Of a stretch of DNA of 64,000 nt, positions 1 through 9,381 are shown one piece after another (the first letter of the stretch is position 1; every line of letters begins with the position of its first letter). The stretch covers positions 1,488,001 to 1,552,000 of the forward strand of contig NZ_CP034835.1 in the NCBI RefSeq assembly GCF_004014715.1, in the 5' to 3' direction. The stretch comes from Pseudoalteromonas sp. R3. GTDB taxonomy: Bacteria; Pseudomonadota; Gammaproteobacteria; Enterobacterales; Alteromonadaceae. Position numbers and translations under genes: made by a program. The notes under the pieces are model-generated. The model was not told the DNA's origin and did not search any database. It saw only the letters and a program-made list of their open reading frames with translations.

Positions 1-493
1 CAGGATAATTCTTTACCAGAGTCGACAAGTCCTGAAAAGCAACACGTGTTCGACTAGGGTCGCGGTCTGCACGGTCAATGCCAAAGTACTCCTGGAAGCC
101 GTTTTCATCTGCCTTAATGTTGATAAGGCCCCGCATATAATACATGTAGTCAAGATTTTTATGGTTGGGGTTAAGGCGTAAAAAACGATCTACTGTCGCT
201 AAAGCCTGTTCTGTGTTTCCTGTTTGATAAAAGGCATATACCAAGTCCATTTGCACCTGATGAGAATAAGGGCCAAATGGATAGCGTGAGTTAATGGCAC
301 TCAACAGCTCAATAGCACGGGCATATAAGCCAGAGTCGAGCGTTTGTTTGGCGTCTTCGTACAATGCCTGCACAGATTTATTTGGTACGCGTTCGATTTC
401 TTCTTGTTCTGGGGCGGATGAGCAGGCTGCTAATCCCAATACAGATGCGCTCAATACGATTGCGAAAGCGCGTTTTCCCAACGTCTTTATCAT
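1..493 (-). CDS. bamD: Outer membrane assembly lipoprotein BamD, 3' end outside window
   Basis: BamD is the essential lipoprotein of the BAM complex that inserts beta-barrel proteins into the outer membrane. The reading frame opens at 493 and runs off the left edge, giving about 164 of the usual ~250 residues. The N-terminus is a lipoprotein signal with lipobox LAAC, so Cys24 would be lipidated. TPR-like helices follow, including the family's SRYPFGPYSHQVQ-type stretch (NSRYPFGPYSHQ here) and a repeat ending in YMRGL. It is divergent from rluD, the usual arrangement in gammaproteobacteria. Identification is from sequence resemblance plus this context. Confidence 0.93.
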   Translation of the reverse strand, partial: MIKTLGKRAFAIVLSASVLGLAACSSAPEQEEIERVPNKSVQALYEDAKQTLDSGLYARAIELLSAINSRYPFGPYSHQVQMDLVYAFYQTGNTEQALATVDRFLRLNPNHKNLDYMYYMRGLINIKADENGFQEYFGIDRADRDPSRTRVAFQDLSTLVKNYP

Positions 494-614
494 TTTATTT
501 TACTACCTTCGTTATCAGGCTAGGCCAAGTCGGCAAAACCGAGTAAACTATGCATTTATGCGATTCTAACCCAGTCGAGCATGGCTTGCACTGGTATTTT
601 AGGTAAAGTTACAC

Positions 615-1592
615 ATGTCTGAGCAAATTTCTCTACAAGCCGATGTGCCAGTGGAACTGGGCGGTAAACGTCTAGACCAGATTTTGGCGCAATTGTTCCC
701 CGATTTTTCACGTTCCAGAATAAAAACTTGGATCCTTGACGAAAAAGTCACCGTCAACGGTGACGTACTGGCGATCCCCAAGGAAAAATTGCTGGGTGGT
801 GAAGTCGTTGCGGTGGAAACGCAAATTGAGGCTGAACGGGAGTACGAAGCGCAGGACATCGCGTTAGATATCGTTTATGAGGATGATGATATCCTTGTGA
901 TCAACAAGCCAATGGGTCTGGTTGTGCACCCTGGCGCTGGCAATCCCAATGGCACCGTGCTCAATGCATTGTTACACCACCACCCCGAGATCATCAATGT
1001 CCCGCGTGCGGGTATAGTGCATCGTCTTGATAAAGATACAACGGGCCTGATGGTCGTGGCCAAGACCATAGTTGCGCAAACACATCTGGTGAAAAACCTT
1101 CAGGCACGTGAAAACTTTACCCGTGAGTATGAAGCGATATGTAATGGCACTATGACTGCTGGTGGCATGATAGAAAAGCCCATAGGGCGTCATGCGACTA
1201 AACGTACGCATATGGCAATCCACGAAATGGGTAAGCCCGCAATCACGCATTATCGGGTTGCCGAAAAGTTTCGGGCACACACGCGTCTGCGTTTACGTCT
1301 TGAAACCGGTCGTACCCACCAGATCCGTGTACATATGGCTTATCTTAAGCACCCGCTGGTGGGTGACCAGCTTTATGGTGGCCGTCCTTGTCCGCCGCGC
1401 AATGCGTCGCCGGAGTTTCTTGATACGCTTAGGAGTTTTAAACGTCAGGCACTGCATGCGGTAAAATTGCGTATCGCACACCCAGTCAGCGGTGAGATCA
1501 TGACCTGGGAAGCACCGATCCCGGAAGATATGCAGCAGCTTACTGCGGCATTGCGTGAAGACAGCAAGCAGAACCCACAGATAGACTATTAA
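615..1592 (+). CDS. rluD: 23S rRNA pseudouridine synthase RluD
   Basis: RluD makes the conserved pseudouridines of helix 69 of 23S rRNA. The 325-residue protein has an N-terminal S4 RNA-binding domain (about residues 15-75). The catalytic domain carries the HRLDKDTTGL motif, whose Asp is the nucleophile, and GRTHQIRVH further on. Length matches the family (~325). The ATG at 615 starts next to the S4 domain. It is followed one base later by pgeF, so the two are co-transcribed; bamD is divergent upstream. Confidence 0.96.
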   Translation: MSEQISLQADVPVELGGKRLDQILAQLFPDFSRSRIKTWILDEKVTVNGDVLAIPKEKLLGGEVVAVETQIEAEREYEAQDIALDIVYEDDDILVINKPMGLVVHPGAGNPNGTVLNALLHHHPEIINVPRAGIVHRLDKDTTGLMVVAKTIVAQTHLVKNLQARENFTREYEAICNGTMTAGGMIEKPIGRHATKRTHMAIHEMGKPAITHYRVAEKFRAHTRLRLRLETGRTHQIRVHMAYLKHPLVGDQLYGGRPCPPRNASPEFLDTLRSFKRQALHAVKLRIAHPVSGEIMTWEAPIPEDMQQLTAALREDSKQNPQIDY

Positions 1593-1593
1593 T

Positions 1594-2319
1594 ATGCTCT
1601 ACCCAGATTGGCCATTACAGGGCGTTGTTGGCGCACTGTCTACAACAAGACAGGGAGGCGTATCTGAGCCCCCTTTTGATGGCTTTAATCTGGCTTATCA
1701 TGTCGGCGACGCGGCCCAGGCCGTCGCGCAGAACAGAGCAAAGTTAGAGGCTGAGGTCTCTTTGCCAATCGCATGGCTGGAGCAAGTACACGGTAACACT
1801 GTTATCCACGCTGATGATGAGTATGATATTGCTTCACTCCCCCAGGCTGATGCCATTTTTACCCGCTCTTCCAAATTCGCTTTGGCAATAATGACCGCTG
1901 ACTGTTTACCTGTGCTGATCGCCAGTGAAGAAGGTCATGAAATTGCGGCGGTTCATTGTGGTTGGCGGCCATTGGCGGCCGGCGTTCTTGCCAAGACCCT
2001 CACGCATTTTCAAACGCCCGCAAGTCAATTGCATGTCTGGTTAGGCCCAGCTATTGGCCCTCAGGCTTTTGAAGTTGGCAAGGAGGTGGTAGAGCAGTTT
2101 GTTGCTCTCAGCCAGATACATAGTCACGCGTTTGTACGTCAGGAAAACGGTCAGTATCTTGCGGATATTTATCTTCTTGCCAGACAACAATTGAGTGAGC
2201 TAGGCGTCACCGCTGTGTCTGAACAGGCACACTGCACGGTAGCACATCCCCAATATTATTTTTCTTATCGCAGGGACCGTCGCTGCGGTCGAATGGCCAG
2301 TTTGATTTGGCGCAAATAA
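1594..2319 (+). CDS. pgeF: Laccase-domain purine nucleoside phosphorylase PgeF (YfiH)
   Basis: This 241-residue protein belongs to the YfiH/PgeF multicopper-oxidase-like family. The family is linked to purine nucleoside cleavage and to correcting peptidoglycan precursor errors. Visible family signatures are TADCLPVL, AAVHCGWRPLAAGV and the C-terminal YFSYRRDRRCGRMAS. These supply the His and Cys ligands of the metal site. The gene begins one base after the rluD stop, the conserved rluD-pgeF pairing. Which activity dominates in vivo cannot be read from the sequence. Confidence 0.92.
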   Translation: MLYPDWPLQGVVGALSTTRQGGVSEPPFDGFNLAYHVGDAAQAVAQNRAKLEAEVSLPIAWLEQVHGNTVIHADDEYDIASLPQADAIFTRSSKFALAIMTADCLPVLIASEEGHEIAAVHCGWRPLAAGVLAKTLTHFQTPASQLHVWLGPAIGPQAFEVGKEVVEQFVALSQIHSHAFVRQENGQYLADIYLLARQQLSELGVTAVSEQAHCTVAHPQYYFSYRRDRRCGRMASLIWRK

Positions 2320-2343
2320 ATCTCGCTCTTTTGCTTCACACAC

Positions 2344-2374
2344 CTTGATCAAACTCGCTGTGATACCCATTTTA
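2344..2374 (+). promoter_or_regulatory. Sigma32-type heat-shock promoter of clpB
   Basis: CTTGAT at 2344-2349 and CCCATTTTA at 2366-2374 are separated by 16 bases. This matches the RpoH consensus (CTTGAA, 13-17 bases, CCCCATnTA) closely, and it lies just upstream of clpB, a classic RpoH target. Seen in sequence; activity is inferred. Confidence 0.75.
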
Positions 2375-2409
2375 TAGGTAACTAAGTTATTTATAAGGTT
2401 ATTTAGGGT

Positions 2410-4983
2410 ATGCGAATAGATAGGTTTACCAGTAAATTTCAAGCTGCGCTGTCCGATGCGCAGTCACTCGCATTAGGGCGGGACCATCAGTTTATTGAGC
2501 CTGTACATTTAATGTACTCTTTGTTGCAGCAAAGCGGCTCCAGTGTACGTGCACTGTTCGCCCAGGCAGGGGTCAGTGCCGATGAGCTGAACACTAAACT
2601 TTCTCAGGCCATTGAAAAACTATTTAAGGTTGAAGGAGTCGGTGGCGATGTACAGTTATCAAATAACCTCATCTCTTTAATCAATTTATGTGACAAGTAT
2701 GCACAGAAACGCAAAGATAAATACATCTCTAGTGAGCTGTTTGTGTTTGCGGCATGTGAAGATAAAGGCCCGCTGGGTGATATCTTCCGCTCTTTGAATA
2801 TCACTCAGGACAAAATTGAAAACGCCATTAAAGCTATTCGCGGTGGTCAGAAAGTGGATGATCCGAATGCTGAAGATACTCGTCAGGCACTGGAGAAGTA
2901 CACGATAGATCTGACTGAGCGTGCCGAGCAAGGCAAGCTGGATCCGGTGATTGGTCGTGATGATGAAATTCGTCGAACCGTGCAGGTGTTACAGCGCCGT
3001 ACCAAGAACAACCCGGTGCTGATTGGTGAGCCTGGCGTTGGTAAAACGGCTATTGTAGAGGGGTTAGCGCAGCGTATCATTAACGGAGAAGTGCCCGAGG
3101 GTCTTAAAGATAAGCGCGTGTTATCGCTTGATCTTGGCGCGCTGGTAGCCGGTGCAAAATATCGCGGAGAATTTGAAGAGCGCCTCAAATCAGTACTTAA
3201 TGAGCTGGCTAAAGAAGAAGGCAGGGTGATCCTCTTTATTGATGAGATCCACACTATGGTGGGCGCTGGTAAGACAGATGGCGCCATGGATGCGGGCAAC
3301 ATGCTCAAGCCTGCGCTTGCGCGTGGCGAATTACATTGTGTGGGGGCAACAACACTGGACGAGTATCGCCAGTATATTGAAAAAGACGCTGCATTGGAGC
3401 GACGTTTTCAGAAAGTCTTTGTTGCAGAGCCAAGCGTTGAAGACACCATTGCGATTCTGCGTGGTTTAAAAGAGCGCTATGAACTGCATCACTCCGTTGA
3501 CATTACCGATCCTGCCATTGTCGCTGCAGCGCATTTGTCACATCGTTATATCAGTGACAGGCAGTTACCGGACAAGGCCATTGATCTGATCGATGAGGCC
3601 GGTTCGTCCATTCGCTTACAGATAGACTCTAAACCAGAACAGCTGGATAAGTTGGAACGACGTATCATCCAATTGAAACTGGAAGACAATGCACTGGCGA
3701 AAGAAAAAGATGAAGCAAGCCAGAAGCGCCGCACTGAAATGCAAACCCTGATCCAGCAGTTGGAAACAGAATACCGAGAGCTTGATGAGGTGTGGAATGC
3801 TGAGAAGGCTTCATTACAGGGGACGCAGGTTATCAAAGCAGAGCTGGAGCAGGCACGTCTTGATTTGGATGTGGCGCGCCGGGCAAGCGATTTGCAGCGT
3901 ATGTCAGAGCTGCAATACGGTCGTATCCCGGAGCTGGAACGCAAACTGGATTTAGCCTCTCAGGCTGAGATGCAGGAAATGAGTCTGCTGAAAAATCAGG
4001 TTGGTGAAGATGAAATCGCGGAGATTTTATCGCGCTGGACAGGGATCCCGGTGGCAAAAATGCTGCAGGGCGAGCGAGACAAACTGCTGCAGATGGAAGA
4101 TGAGTTGCACAGAAAGGTCATTGGTCAGGATGAGGCCGTTAGTGCGGTGGCCAATGCCATACGTCGCTCTCGAGCTGGTCTGGCTGATCCTAACCGGCCG
4201 ATTGGCTCATTCTTGTTTTTAGGTCCTACTGGGGTTGGTAAAACAGAGCTAACCAAGGCGCTGGCTGGTTTTATGTTTGATACGGAAGATGCCATGGTGC
4301 GCATTGATATGTCTGAGTTTATGGAAAAGCACTCAGTTGCACGCCTGGTGGGGGCACCTCCGGGGTATGTCGGATATGAAGAGGGCGGTTATCTGACAGA
4401 AGCGGTTCGTCGTCGTCCTTATTCGGTTATTTTGCTCGACGAAGTAGAAAAAGCGCACCCAGATGTGTTTAATATTTTACTTCAGGTACTTGATGATGGC
4501 CGTTTAACCGATGGCCAGGGGCGCACCGTAGACTTTAAAAATGCAGTGATCATTATGACCTCGAATCTGGGCTCCGATGTTATTCAGGAGCAGGCGGGAA
4601 GCAATGATTATGCCGTTCTTAAACAACGAGTTATGGATGTATTGGTGACGCAATTCAGACCCGAATTTATAAACCGTATCGACGAAACGGTCGTCTTCCA
4701 TCCGCTGATTAACGAGCACATAAAGCAAATTGCAGATATTCAGCTATCAAAGTTGCGCCAGCGTTTGCACGACAAAGGATTTGGCTTTGAACTTACTGAA
4801 GGGGCGCTGGATAAGATTGCTGCGAGTGGCTTCGATCCTGTCTACGGCGCACGACCACTCAAACGTGCTGTTCAGCACTACATTGAGAACCCGCTGGCAC
4901 AGCAGCTGTTGCAAGGGGATTTTGATGTCGGGGACGTGATTAAGGTGGATGTTGTTGAGGGCGACATCGTTTTCACGCGTTAG
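2410..4983 (+). CDS. clpB: ATP-dependent disaggregase ClpB
   Basis: ClpB is the Hsp100 chaperone that works with DnaK to pull proteins out of aggregates in the cytoplasm. The 857 residues equal the E. coli length. In order: Clp N-domain (1-145), first AAA+ module with Walker A GEPGVGKT (about 206-213), a coiled-coil middle domain (about 400-520) absent from ClpA, second AAA+ module with Walker A GPTGVGKT (about 605-612), and a C-terminal D2-small domain. The start at 2410 precedes the family's RFTSKFQ-type N-terminus. It has its own sigma32-type promoter and is followed by a perfect hairpin. Confidence 0.98.
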   Translation: MRIDRFTSKFQAALSDAQSLALGRDHQFIEPVHLMYSLLQQSGSSVRALFAQAGVSADELNTKLSQAIEKLFKVEGVGGDVQLSNNLISLINLCDKYAQKRKDKYISSELFVFAACEDKGPLGDIFRSLNITQDKIENAIKAIRGGQKVDDPNAEDTRQALEKYTIDLTERAEQGKLDPVIGRDDEIRRTVQVLQRRTKNNPVLIGEPGVGKTAIVEGLAQRIINGEVPEGLKDKRVLSLDLGALVAGAKYRGEFEERLKSVLNELAKEEGRVILFIDEIHTMVGAGKTDGAMDAGNMLKPALARGELHCVGATTLDEYRQYIEKDAALERRFQKVFVAEPSVEDTIAILRGLKERYELHHSVDITDPAIVAAAHLSHRYISDRQLPDKAIDLIDEAGSSIRLQIDSKPEQLDKLERRIIQLKLEDNALAKEKDEASQKRRTEMQTLIQQLETEYRELDEVWNAEKASLQGTQVIKAELEQARLDLDVARRASDLQRMSELQYGRIPELERKLDLASQAEMQEMSLLKNQVGEDEIAEILSRWTGIPVAKMLQGERDKLLQMEDELHRKVIGQDEAVSAVANAIRRSRAGLADPNRPIGSFLFLGPTGVGKTELTKALAGFMFDTEDAMVRIDMSEFMEKHSVARLVGAPPGYVGYEEGGYLTEAVRRRPYSVILLDEVEKAHPDVFNILLQVLDDGRLTDGQGRTVDFKNAVIIMTSNLGSDVIQEQAGSNDYAVLKQRVMDVLVTQFRPEFINRIDETVVFHPLINEHIKQIADIQLSKLRQRLHDKGFGFELTEGALDKIAASGFDPVYGARPLKRAVQHYIENPLAQQLLQGDFDVGDVIKVDVVEGDIVFTR

Positions 4984-4993
4984 CTCCTCCATA

Positions 4994-5016
4994 ATGGGCG
5001 GCAGTATGCCGCCCAT
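4994..5016 (+). terminator. Perfect 10-bp hairpin after clpB
   Basis: ATGGGCGGCA (4994-5003) and TGCCGCCCAT (5007-5016) form a perfect stem with a 3-base loop, 11 bases after the clpB stop. There is no T-run after it, so it may stabilise the 3' end or terminate imperfectly. Confidence 0.55.
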
Positions 5017-5101
5017 ACCTATGTAAATTCAACGTACTGAGGTTGGGGGTTTTGTTGTGATATGTTAGAGTTCCTTATCGCCACATAAACACGCATCTTC
5101 C

Positions 5102-6037
5102 ATGGAAAAGCTCTTTCGCCAGTATGGCATTTTTCAATTTGGTGGCAGCACTGAACTGTGTGCTCAGGACCTGCCACTGACATCACCTAGCGATCAGCAG
5201 GTGCTGATCAAAGTTATTTCAACGTCAGTCAATCCCATCGATATTAAAACACGCAGTGGCCTTGGCTATGTTGCACAAGGTAAAGCGCCCGATGCGTTTT
5301 TGCCTCTGGGCTATGACGTCTTGGGCGAAGTCGTACAAACCGGTAAGCATGTTAGCGGATTTGAGCCGGGAGATAAGGTGATTGGCATGGCAGGCTTTGC
5401 CAGTCATCCAGGGAGTTATGCCAGCCATGTTTATGGCAACGCTGGTGAATTAATTAAAGTCGAGCAGAATGCAGAAGCCAGTTTGGCCGGTCTGTGTCTG
5501 GCAGGGTTGACTGCATGGCAGGCGCTGGCCGATTTCGACCCTCAGCGTGCGCCTGTGTATGTCAATGCAGCAACCGGAGGGGTTGGTCACCTGTTACTGC
5601 AAATTGGCAGATTACGCGGTTTTGATGTGATCCCCGTCAGTCGGCGTACTGAGCATCAGGTTTTCAGCACATTGGACTTTCAGGCCATCACGTTGGAAAC
5701 GTATTTGTCAAAGCCTCGTAAGGGTCTCTTGATCGATTTAGTCGGGGCAGAGCTCGGGCAAAGTATGACGCAGAACCTTCTTGCTGGCTCTGAACTCGTC
5801 ACTGTTCCCACGGTAACAAAAGATCAGGTGTTAGCAGTTGCTCACCAACAGGGGGTGAAGGGACGTGGACTATTGGTTGAAGCGAATCAGGCACATTTAG
5901 CACGTTTATATGAAGCAGTATGTGCAGACCAGTTGCAGGTATTGGTTGATCAGCGATTTAAATTAAGCGACATTCAGCGGGCGCATGAGTATGTTGAACA
6001 GGGTGCGCATTTTGGCAAAGTGATCATTACCGCTTGA
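5102..6037 (+). CDS. Quinone-oxidoreductase-like medium-chain dehydrogenase/reductase
   Basis: This 311-residue protein is an MDR-family, zinc-independent NAD(P)H oxidoreductase of the quinone oxidoreductase type. The N-terminal GroES-like fold runs through VNPIDIKTRSG and LGYDVLGEVVQTG. The Rossmann part carries VNAATGGVGHLLLQIGR for nucleotide binding, and the C-terminus has the typical AHFGKVIIT ending. The cysteine/histidine set that binds catalytic zinc in alcohol dehydrogenases is absent. It stands alone between clpB and gshA; the substrate cannot be told from the sequence. Confidence 0.82.
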   Translation: MEKLFRQYGIFQFGGSTELCAQDLPLTSPSDQQVLIKVISTSVNPIDIKTRSGLGYVAQGKAPDAFLPLGYDVLGEVVQTGKHVSGFEPGDKVIGMAGFASHPGSYASHVYGNAGELIKVEQNAEASLAGLCLAGLTAWQALADFDPQRAPVYVNAATGGVGHLLLQIGRLRGFDVIPVSRRTEHQVFSTLDFQAITLETYLSKPRKGLLIDLVGAELGQSMTQNLLAGSELVTVPTVTKDQVLAVAHQQGVKGRGLLVEANQAHLARLYEAVCADQLQVLVDQRFKLSDIQRAHEYVEQGAHFGKVIITA

Positions 6038-6108
6038 GTATTCGTAATTTGCCCCAATTGACAGTAGCATTGTGTATTACTGAGCACCGGGCCTCGAGGT
6101 ATTAGTTT

Positions 6109-7686
6109 TTGAAACAGTTAAATTTACAAGGCAAGTTAGAAGCGCTTGCGACATCGGCACATCGTAGCGCCTTGCGTGGTATAAAACGTGGGATTGAACG
6201 AGAAGCGCTGAGAATTAAATCATCCGGAGAGATAGCAAAAACCCCGCATCCTCGTGGGGCTGGTCATGCGTTGACACATGGTGCGATCACAACTGATTTC
6301 TCCGAATCTCTCCTGGAGTTTATTACGCCGGTCAGCGAGTCACCCGAGGAAACGCTTTCTCAGCTGAGAGACTTGCAAAAATATACCCTGAGCCACATGG
6401 GTGATGAGCTATTGTGGCCAATGAGTATGCCGTGCTTTATTCAACATGAAGACGACATTACTCTGGCGCAGTTTGGCCAGTCAAATATAGGTCAAATGAA
6501 GACCTTGTATCGGGAAGGCCTAAAAAACCGCTATGGCAGTATGATGCAGGCTATTGCAGGGGTACATTTTAATATTTCGTTTCCCGATTCTTTGTGGCAA
6601 AGCCTTCAGACACTGACGGAGGATACACGCCCTTCACAGGCATTTATTTCTGATCAGTACCTGGGTCTTATTCGCAACTTTAAACGTGAACTGTGGCTTA
6701 TCAGTTATCTGTTTGGCGCTTCTCCGGCTTTGTGTCATTCTTTTTTGCAAGGCAAAAGCAGTGAACTACCATTTAAAAAGCTGGGGCAGGGAACACTTTA
6801 TCTCGAGTATGGCACCGCATTGCGACTGGGCGACCTGGGTTACACCAACAGTGCGCAGTCATCACTGCGTGTTACCTACAACAGTCTGGATGAATATGTG
6901 GCTGGGTTGCAAAAGGCCATTCGTAGTCAATCTGATCTCTACCAGCATATTCCGGATTATCAGCACGAAATACCGAAACAACTCAACAAAAATATTCTGC
7001 AGATAGAAAACGAATTCTATTCGCCTATCCGACCGAAACGCAATGGTCGCTCTGGAGAAACCCCCACTCAGGCGCTGAGCCGAGGCGGCATTGAATATGT
7101 TGAGATCAGAGCGCTGGATGTCAATCCATTCAGTGAGACGGGGATTGATCTTGAGCAAATCCTGTTTTTGGATGTATTCCTCACATACTGTTTATTGAAA
7201 GAGTCTCCTGCACTAAGCTGGGAAGAGCAAAAGATCTGTGATCTTAATCTACAGCAGGTCATTAATGAGGGGCGTAATCCTGATGTGACCCTTCACAGAG
7301 GGACAGAAACAGGCTCTTTACAACAGTGGGGCCAGGACATTTTTGAACAATTGCATCGTGTTGCAGCTGTGCTGGATGAAGCTCATGGTGCTGAGCGTTA
7401 CACACCCGTTATAACTAAGCTTAGTGAGTGGGTAAATCGACCGGAACTAACTATTTCTGGACGTATTGTTGATCAACTAGTCAGTCAAGCCCAGGACAGC
7501 GGTAAACTGGCTTTGTCGCTGGCACAGCAATACAAACAAATTCATGTGTCTGACGACTATCATGTATTTCAGCAAGCTGAGCTGGATTCTATGAGCGAGC
7601 GATCATTTGCGGATGAGCAAGACGTCGTTGCAAAAGACAGGACCACGTTTAACGAATTTTTGCGGGACTACTTTTCTCGGGCATAA
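6109..7686 (+). CDS. gshA: Glutamate-cysteine ligase GshA
   Basis: GshA joins glutamate and cysteine with ATP, the first and rate-limiting step of glutathione synthesis. The 525 residues match the proteobacterial type-1 enzyme (E. coli 518). Conserved stretches include GIEREALR near residue 28, the HALTHGAITTDFSESLLEFITP block, and YVEIRALDVNPF. The start is TTG at 6109, with GAGG nine bases upstream (6096-6099), and it places the N-terminus correctly. A hairpin follows the stop. Confidence 0.96.
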   Translation: MKQLNLQGKLEALATSAHRSALRGIKRGIEREALRIKSSGEIAKTPHPRGAGHALTHGAITTDFSESLLEFITPVSESPEETLSQLRDLQKYTLSHMGDELLWPMSMPCFIQHEDDITLAQFGQSNIGQMKTLYREGLKNRYGSMMQAIAGVHFNISFPDSLWQSLQTLTEDTRPSQAFISDQYLGLIRNFKRELWLISYLFGASPALCHSFLQGKSSELPFKKLGQGTLYLEYGTALRLGDLGYTNSAQSSLRVTYNSLDEYVAGLQKAIRSQSDLYQHIPDYQHEIPKQLNKNILQIENEFYSPIRPKRNGRSGETPTQALSRGGIEYVEIRALDVNPFSETGIDLEQILFLDVFLTYCLLKESPALSWEEQKICDLNLQQVINEGRNPDVTLHRGTETGSLQQWGQDIFEQLHRVAAVLDEAHGAERYTPVITKLSEWVNRPELTISGRIVDQLVSQAQDSGKLALSLAQQYKQIHVSDDYHVFQQAELDSMSERSFADEQDVVAKDRTTFNEFLRDYFSRA

Positions 7687-7691
7687 AAAAA

Positions 7692-7711
7692 GCGCAGCCA
7701 GTAGGCTGCGC
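7692..7711 (+). terminator. GC-rich hairpin after gshA
   Basis: GCGCAGCC (7692-7699), loop AGTA, GGCTGCGC (7704-7711). Perfect 8-bp stem just after the gshA stop, preceded by an A-run and followed by AAATAAATAT. The U-tract is poor for the plus strand. Confidence 0.6.
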
Positions 7712-7803
7712 AAATAAATATCAGGGATGAAACAATGCTAAACTGCTGCATTCAGAGAGTAAGACCGGCACAATTTAGAAAAGTTCAACGAGTTCATAAA
7801 AAA

Positions 7804-8412
7804 ATGAGAAAAAAAATAATTTTATTACCTTTGTTGGCTGCATTGACTGGCTGTGCTACCGCACCTCCGAAGCAACCTAATGATATCTGTAAAATTTTTG
7901 AAGAGAAAGACGATTGGTATTTTGATGCAAAAGATGCACAAGAAAAGTGGGGCTCGCCTAAACACGTATTGATGAGCATGATGTACCAGGAAAGCTCGTT
8001 CAGGCATGACGCCGCGCCTCCCATGGAGTACTTTTTATGGGTCATCCCTATTGGCCGAGCTAGCAGTGCTTATGGCTATTCACAGGCAAAAACACCAACA
8101 TGGAGCGACTACATTCGCGAAACCGGTAATTCAGGTGCAGACAGAGATGATTTTGAAGATGCCATAGATTTTATGGGGTGGTTTGTCTATAAGACCCATA
8201 AAATCAACGGCGTTTCTAAGTGGGATGCCTATGCACAATATCTCAACTATCACGAAGGTTGGGGCGGTTACCGACGGGGTACTTATAAGAAGAAGCAATG
8301 GCTGATGAAAGTGGCCAATAAAGTGAAGCATCGTGCTTCGCGTTATGGCGCTCAGCTCAAGCGATGTGAAGCCGATCTCGATAAAAACTGGTTTGAACGT
8401 TTATTCTCCTAA
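7804..8412 (+). CDS. Lysozyme-fold (SLT-like) lipoprotein
   Basis: Starting at the ATG at 7804 gives a 202-residue protein with a textbook lipoprotein signal: basic MRKKI, a hydrophobic core, and lipobox LTGC. An in-frame upstream ATG at 7735 would bury this signal. The mature part resembles soluble lytic transglycosylase folds: YQESSF carries a Glu-Ser-Ser catalytic-type motif, followed by SAYGYSQAKTPTW and a later NYHEGWGGY. It probably acts on peptidoglycan from the inner leaflet of the outer membrane or the periplasm. It stands alone between gshA and the peptide cluster. The family is recognised; the exact activity is inferred. Confidence 0.72.
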   Translation: MRKKIILLPLLAALTGCATAPPKQPNDICKIFEEKDDWYFDAKDAQEKWGSPKHVLMSMMYQESSFRHDAAPPMEYFLWVIPIGRASSAYGYSQAKTPTWSDYIRETGNSGADRDDFEDAIDFMGWFVYKTHKINGVSKWDAYAQYLNYHEGWGGYRRGTYKKKQWLMKVANKVKHRASRYGAQLKRCEADLDKNWFERLFS

Positions 8413-8445
8413 GCGTTATTGTCATTAAGCCTTCCTTTTAAAAAT

Positions 8446-8472
8446 GTGCAGCAGATAATTGTTCTGCTGCAC
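8446..8472 (-). terminator. Terminator of the GG-leader peptide cluster
   Basis: GTGCAGCAGA (8446-8455) and TCTGCTGCAC (8463-8472) form a perfect 10-bp stem with a 7-base loop. Read on the minus strand it is followed by ATTTTTAAAA, so it ends the transcript of the third peptide gene; it may also stop the lipoprotein transcript. Confidence 0.75.
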
Positions 8473-8484
8473 CACTCTCAATAC

Positions 8485-8718
8485 TTAGTTATAACATTGA
8501 GCAGAGTTGCAATTCCACGATAGGTCCGGGTAGCACGGAGATGTTTCCGGACAGTATTTGGTCGTGCATGAATAACTCGTGCGCGTATCAAAGTCTATCG
8601 GACAGCCCTGTGCTGTATAGAAAGTTCCTCCAGCAACGTGGGGGGTCATTTTTTCAGGTAGTAAGGCATTATCAGCAGAAAGGGCTTTAACGCTTTTTTT
8701 GCGTAATTTTAATTTCAT
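8485..8718 (-). CDS. GG-leader Cys-rich peptide precursor, copy C
   Basis: This 77-residue peptide is the third member of a tandem trio. Residues 1-31 are the shared leader, starting MKLKLRKKSVKALSADNALL and ending VAGG, the double glycine where such precursors are normally cut. The remaining 46-residue core is rich in Thr, Ser and Cys. Its cysteines (39, 51, 56, 62, 70, 75) keep the spacing of copies A and B, but the last cysteine is missing because the peptide ends in QCYN. The ATG has an AGGGA ribosome-binding site. It looks like a ribosomally made, processed peptide (lanthipeptide-like or disulfide-linked). No processing gene is adjacent. Confidence 0.75.
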   Translation of the reverse strand: MKLKLRKKSVKALSADNALLPEKMTPHVAGGTFYTAQGCPIDFDTRTSYSCTTKYCPETSPCYPDLSWNCNSAQCYN

Positions 8719-8735
8719 GTTATTTCCCTAGTGGA

Positions 8736-8984
8736 TCAGCAGGTAGTGTTGCGTGAAAATCGACAATCCCAGGTGTCACACTCATTATGGATAGAGGGCA
8801 GGCAGTTGTAGGTTTCGGCGCAGTTCAACGTTGTACAGGTATAGCTGGTACGTGTATCCCAGTCACTTGGACAATTTGAAGTCGGTGGCACACCACCCGC
8901 GATTTTTCCGGTCATTTTTACTGGTAACACAGAGTTGTCAGCTGAGAGTGTTTTTACTTTTTTTTTGTTGAGCTTAAGTTTCAT
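8736..8984 (-). CDS. GG-leader Cys-rich peptide precursor, copy B
   Basis: The true start is the ATG at 8984, with AGGA six bases upstream; a longer in-frame extension to 9137 overlaps copy A and is discarded. The 82 residues comprise a 31-residue leader ending IAGG and a core with cysteines at 38, 50, 55, 61, 69, 74 and 82. The core opens with CPSDWDTRTS, nearly identical to copy A (CPSDWDRWTS). About fifteen Ser/Thr in 51 core residues leave room for dehydration-type modification. It lies between copies A and C at a repeat period of about 267 bases, which indicates tandem duplication. Confidence 0.75.
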   Translation of the reverse strand: MKLKLNKKKVKTLSADNSVLPVKMTGKIAGGVPPTSNCPSDWDTRTSYTCTTLNCAETYNCLPSIHNECDTWDCRFSRNTTC

Positions 8985-9003
8985 ATTAATTCCTTTATTG
9001 ATA

Positions 9004-9252
9004 TTAGCATCCGGTTTTGGAGAAACGGCAATCCCAGGACACTGGGCAATCACCGACAATAGTGTGTGGAGGTGGGCAGGTGTAGGTTTCGCATTGAGTT
9101 GATACGCAACCGCCGCTGGTCCAGCGATCCCAATCACTTGGGCATTCGAGTGTTACTAAACCACCGGCAACCTGACGTGTCATTTTCCCGGGCAGTACTG
9201 CGTTGTCAGAAGACAAAGCTTTCACGCTTTTTTTGTTCAATTTTAACTTCAT
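9004..9252 (-). CDS. GG-leader Cys-rich peptide precursor, copy A (first of trio)
   Basis: This 82-residue peptide is first in transcription order. The leader is basic then mildly amphipathic (MKLKLNKKSVKALS...) and ends QVAGG at residue 31. The core has cysteines at 37, 49, 54, 59, 69, 75 and 82 and ends SKTGC. The start ATG at 9252 has AAGGAAA upstream. The leader style is that of class I lanthipeptide and other GG-type natural-product precursors, but no LanB/LanC, radical SAM, C39 peptidase or ABC exporter gene lies in this window. The mature product and its role are unknown. Confidence 0.75.
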   Translation of the reverse strand: MKLKLNKKSVKALSSDNAVLPGKMTRQVAGGLVTLECPSDWDRWTSGGCVSTQCETYTCPPPHTIVGDCPVSWDCRFSKTGC

Positions 9253-9381
9253 TTATATTTCCTTGTTCATTTGAGTATGCCCATAGGCTGGGCTGACTTA
9301 GTTAACAATAATGAAATTAATTTGTACAGAATGTAGGCTGCTTTTTAAGGGGGAGTTGATATTTTTTTTGTAACTAAAAAT

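Noticed and set aside
294..569. Plus-strand ORFs of 60-91 codons opposite bamD
   Set aside because: They are antisense to a clear BamD reading frame and lack family resemblance.
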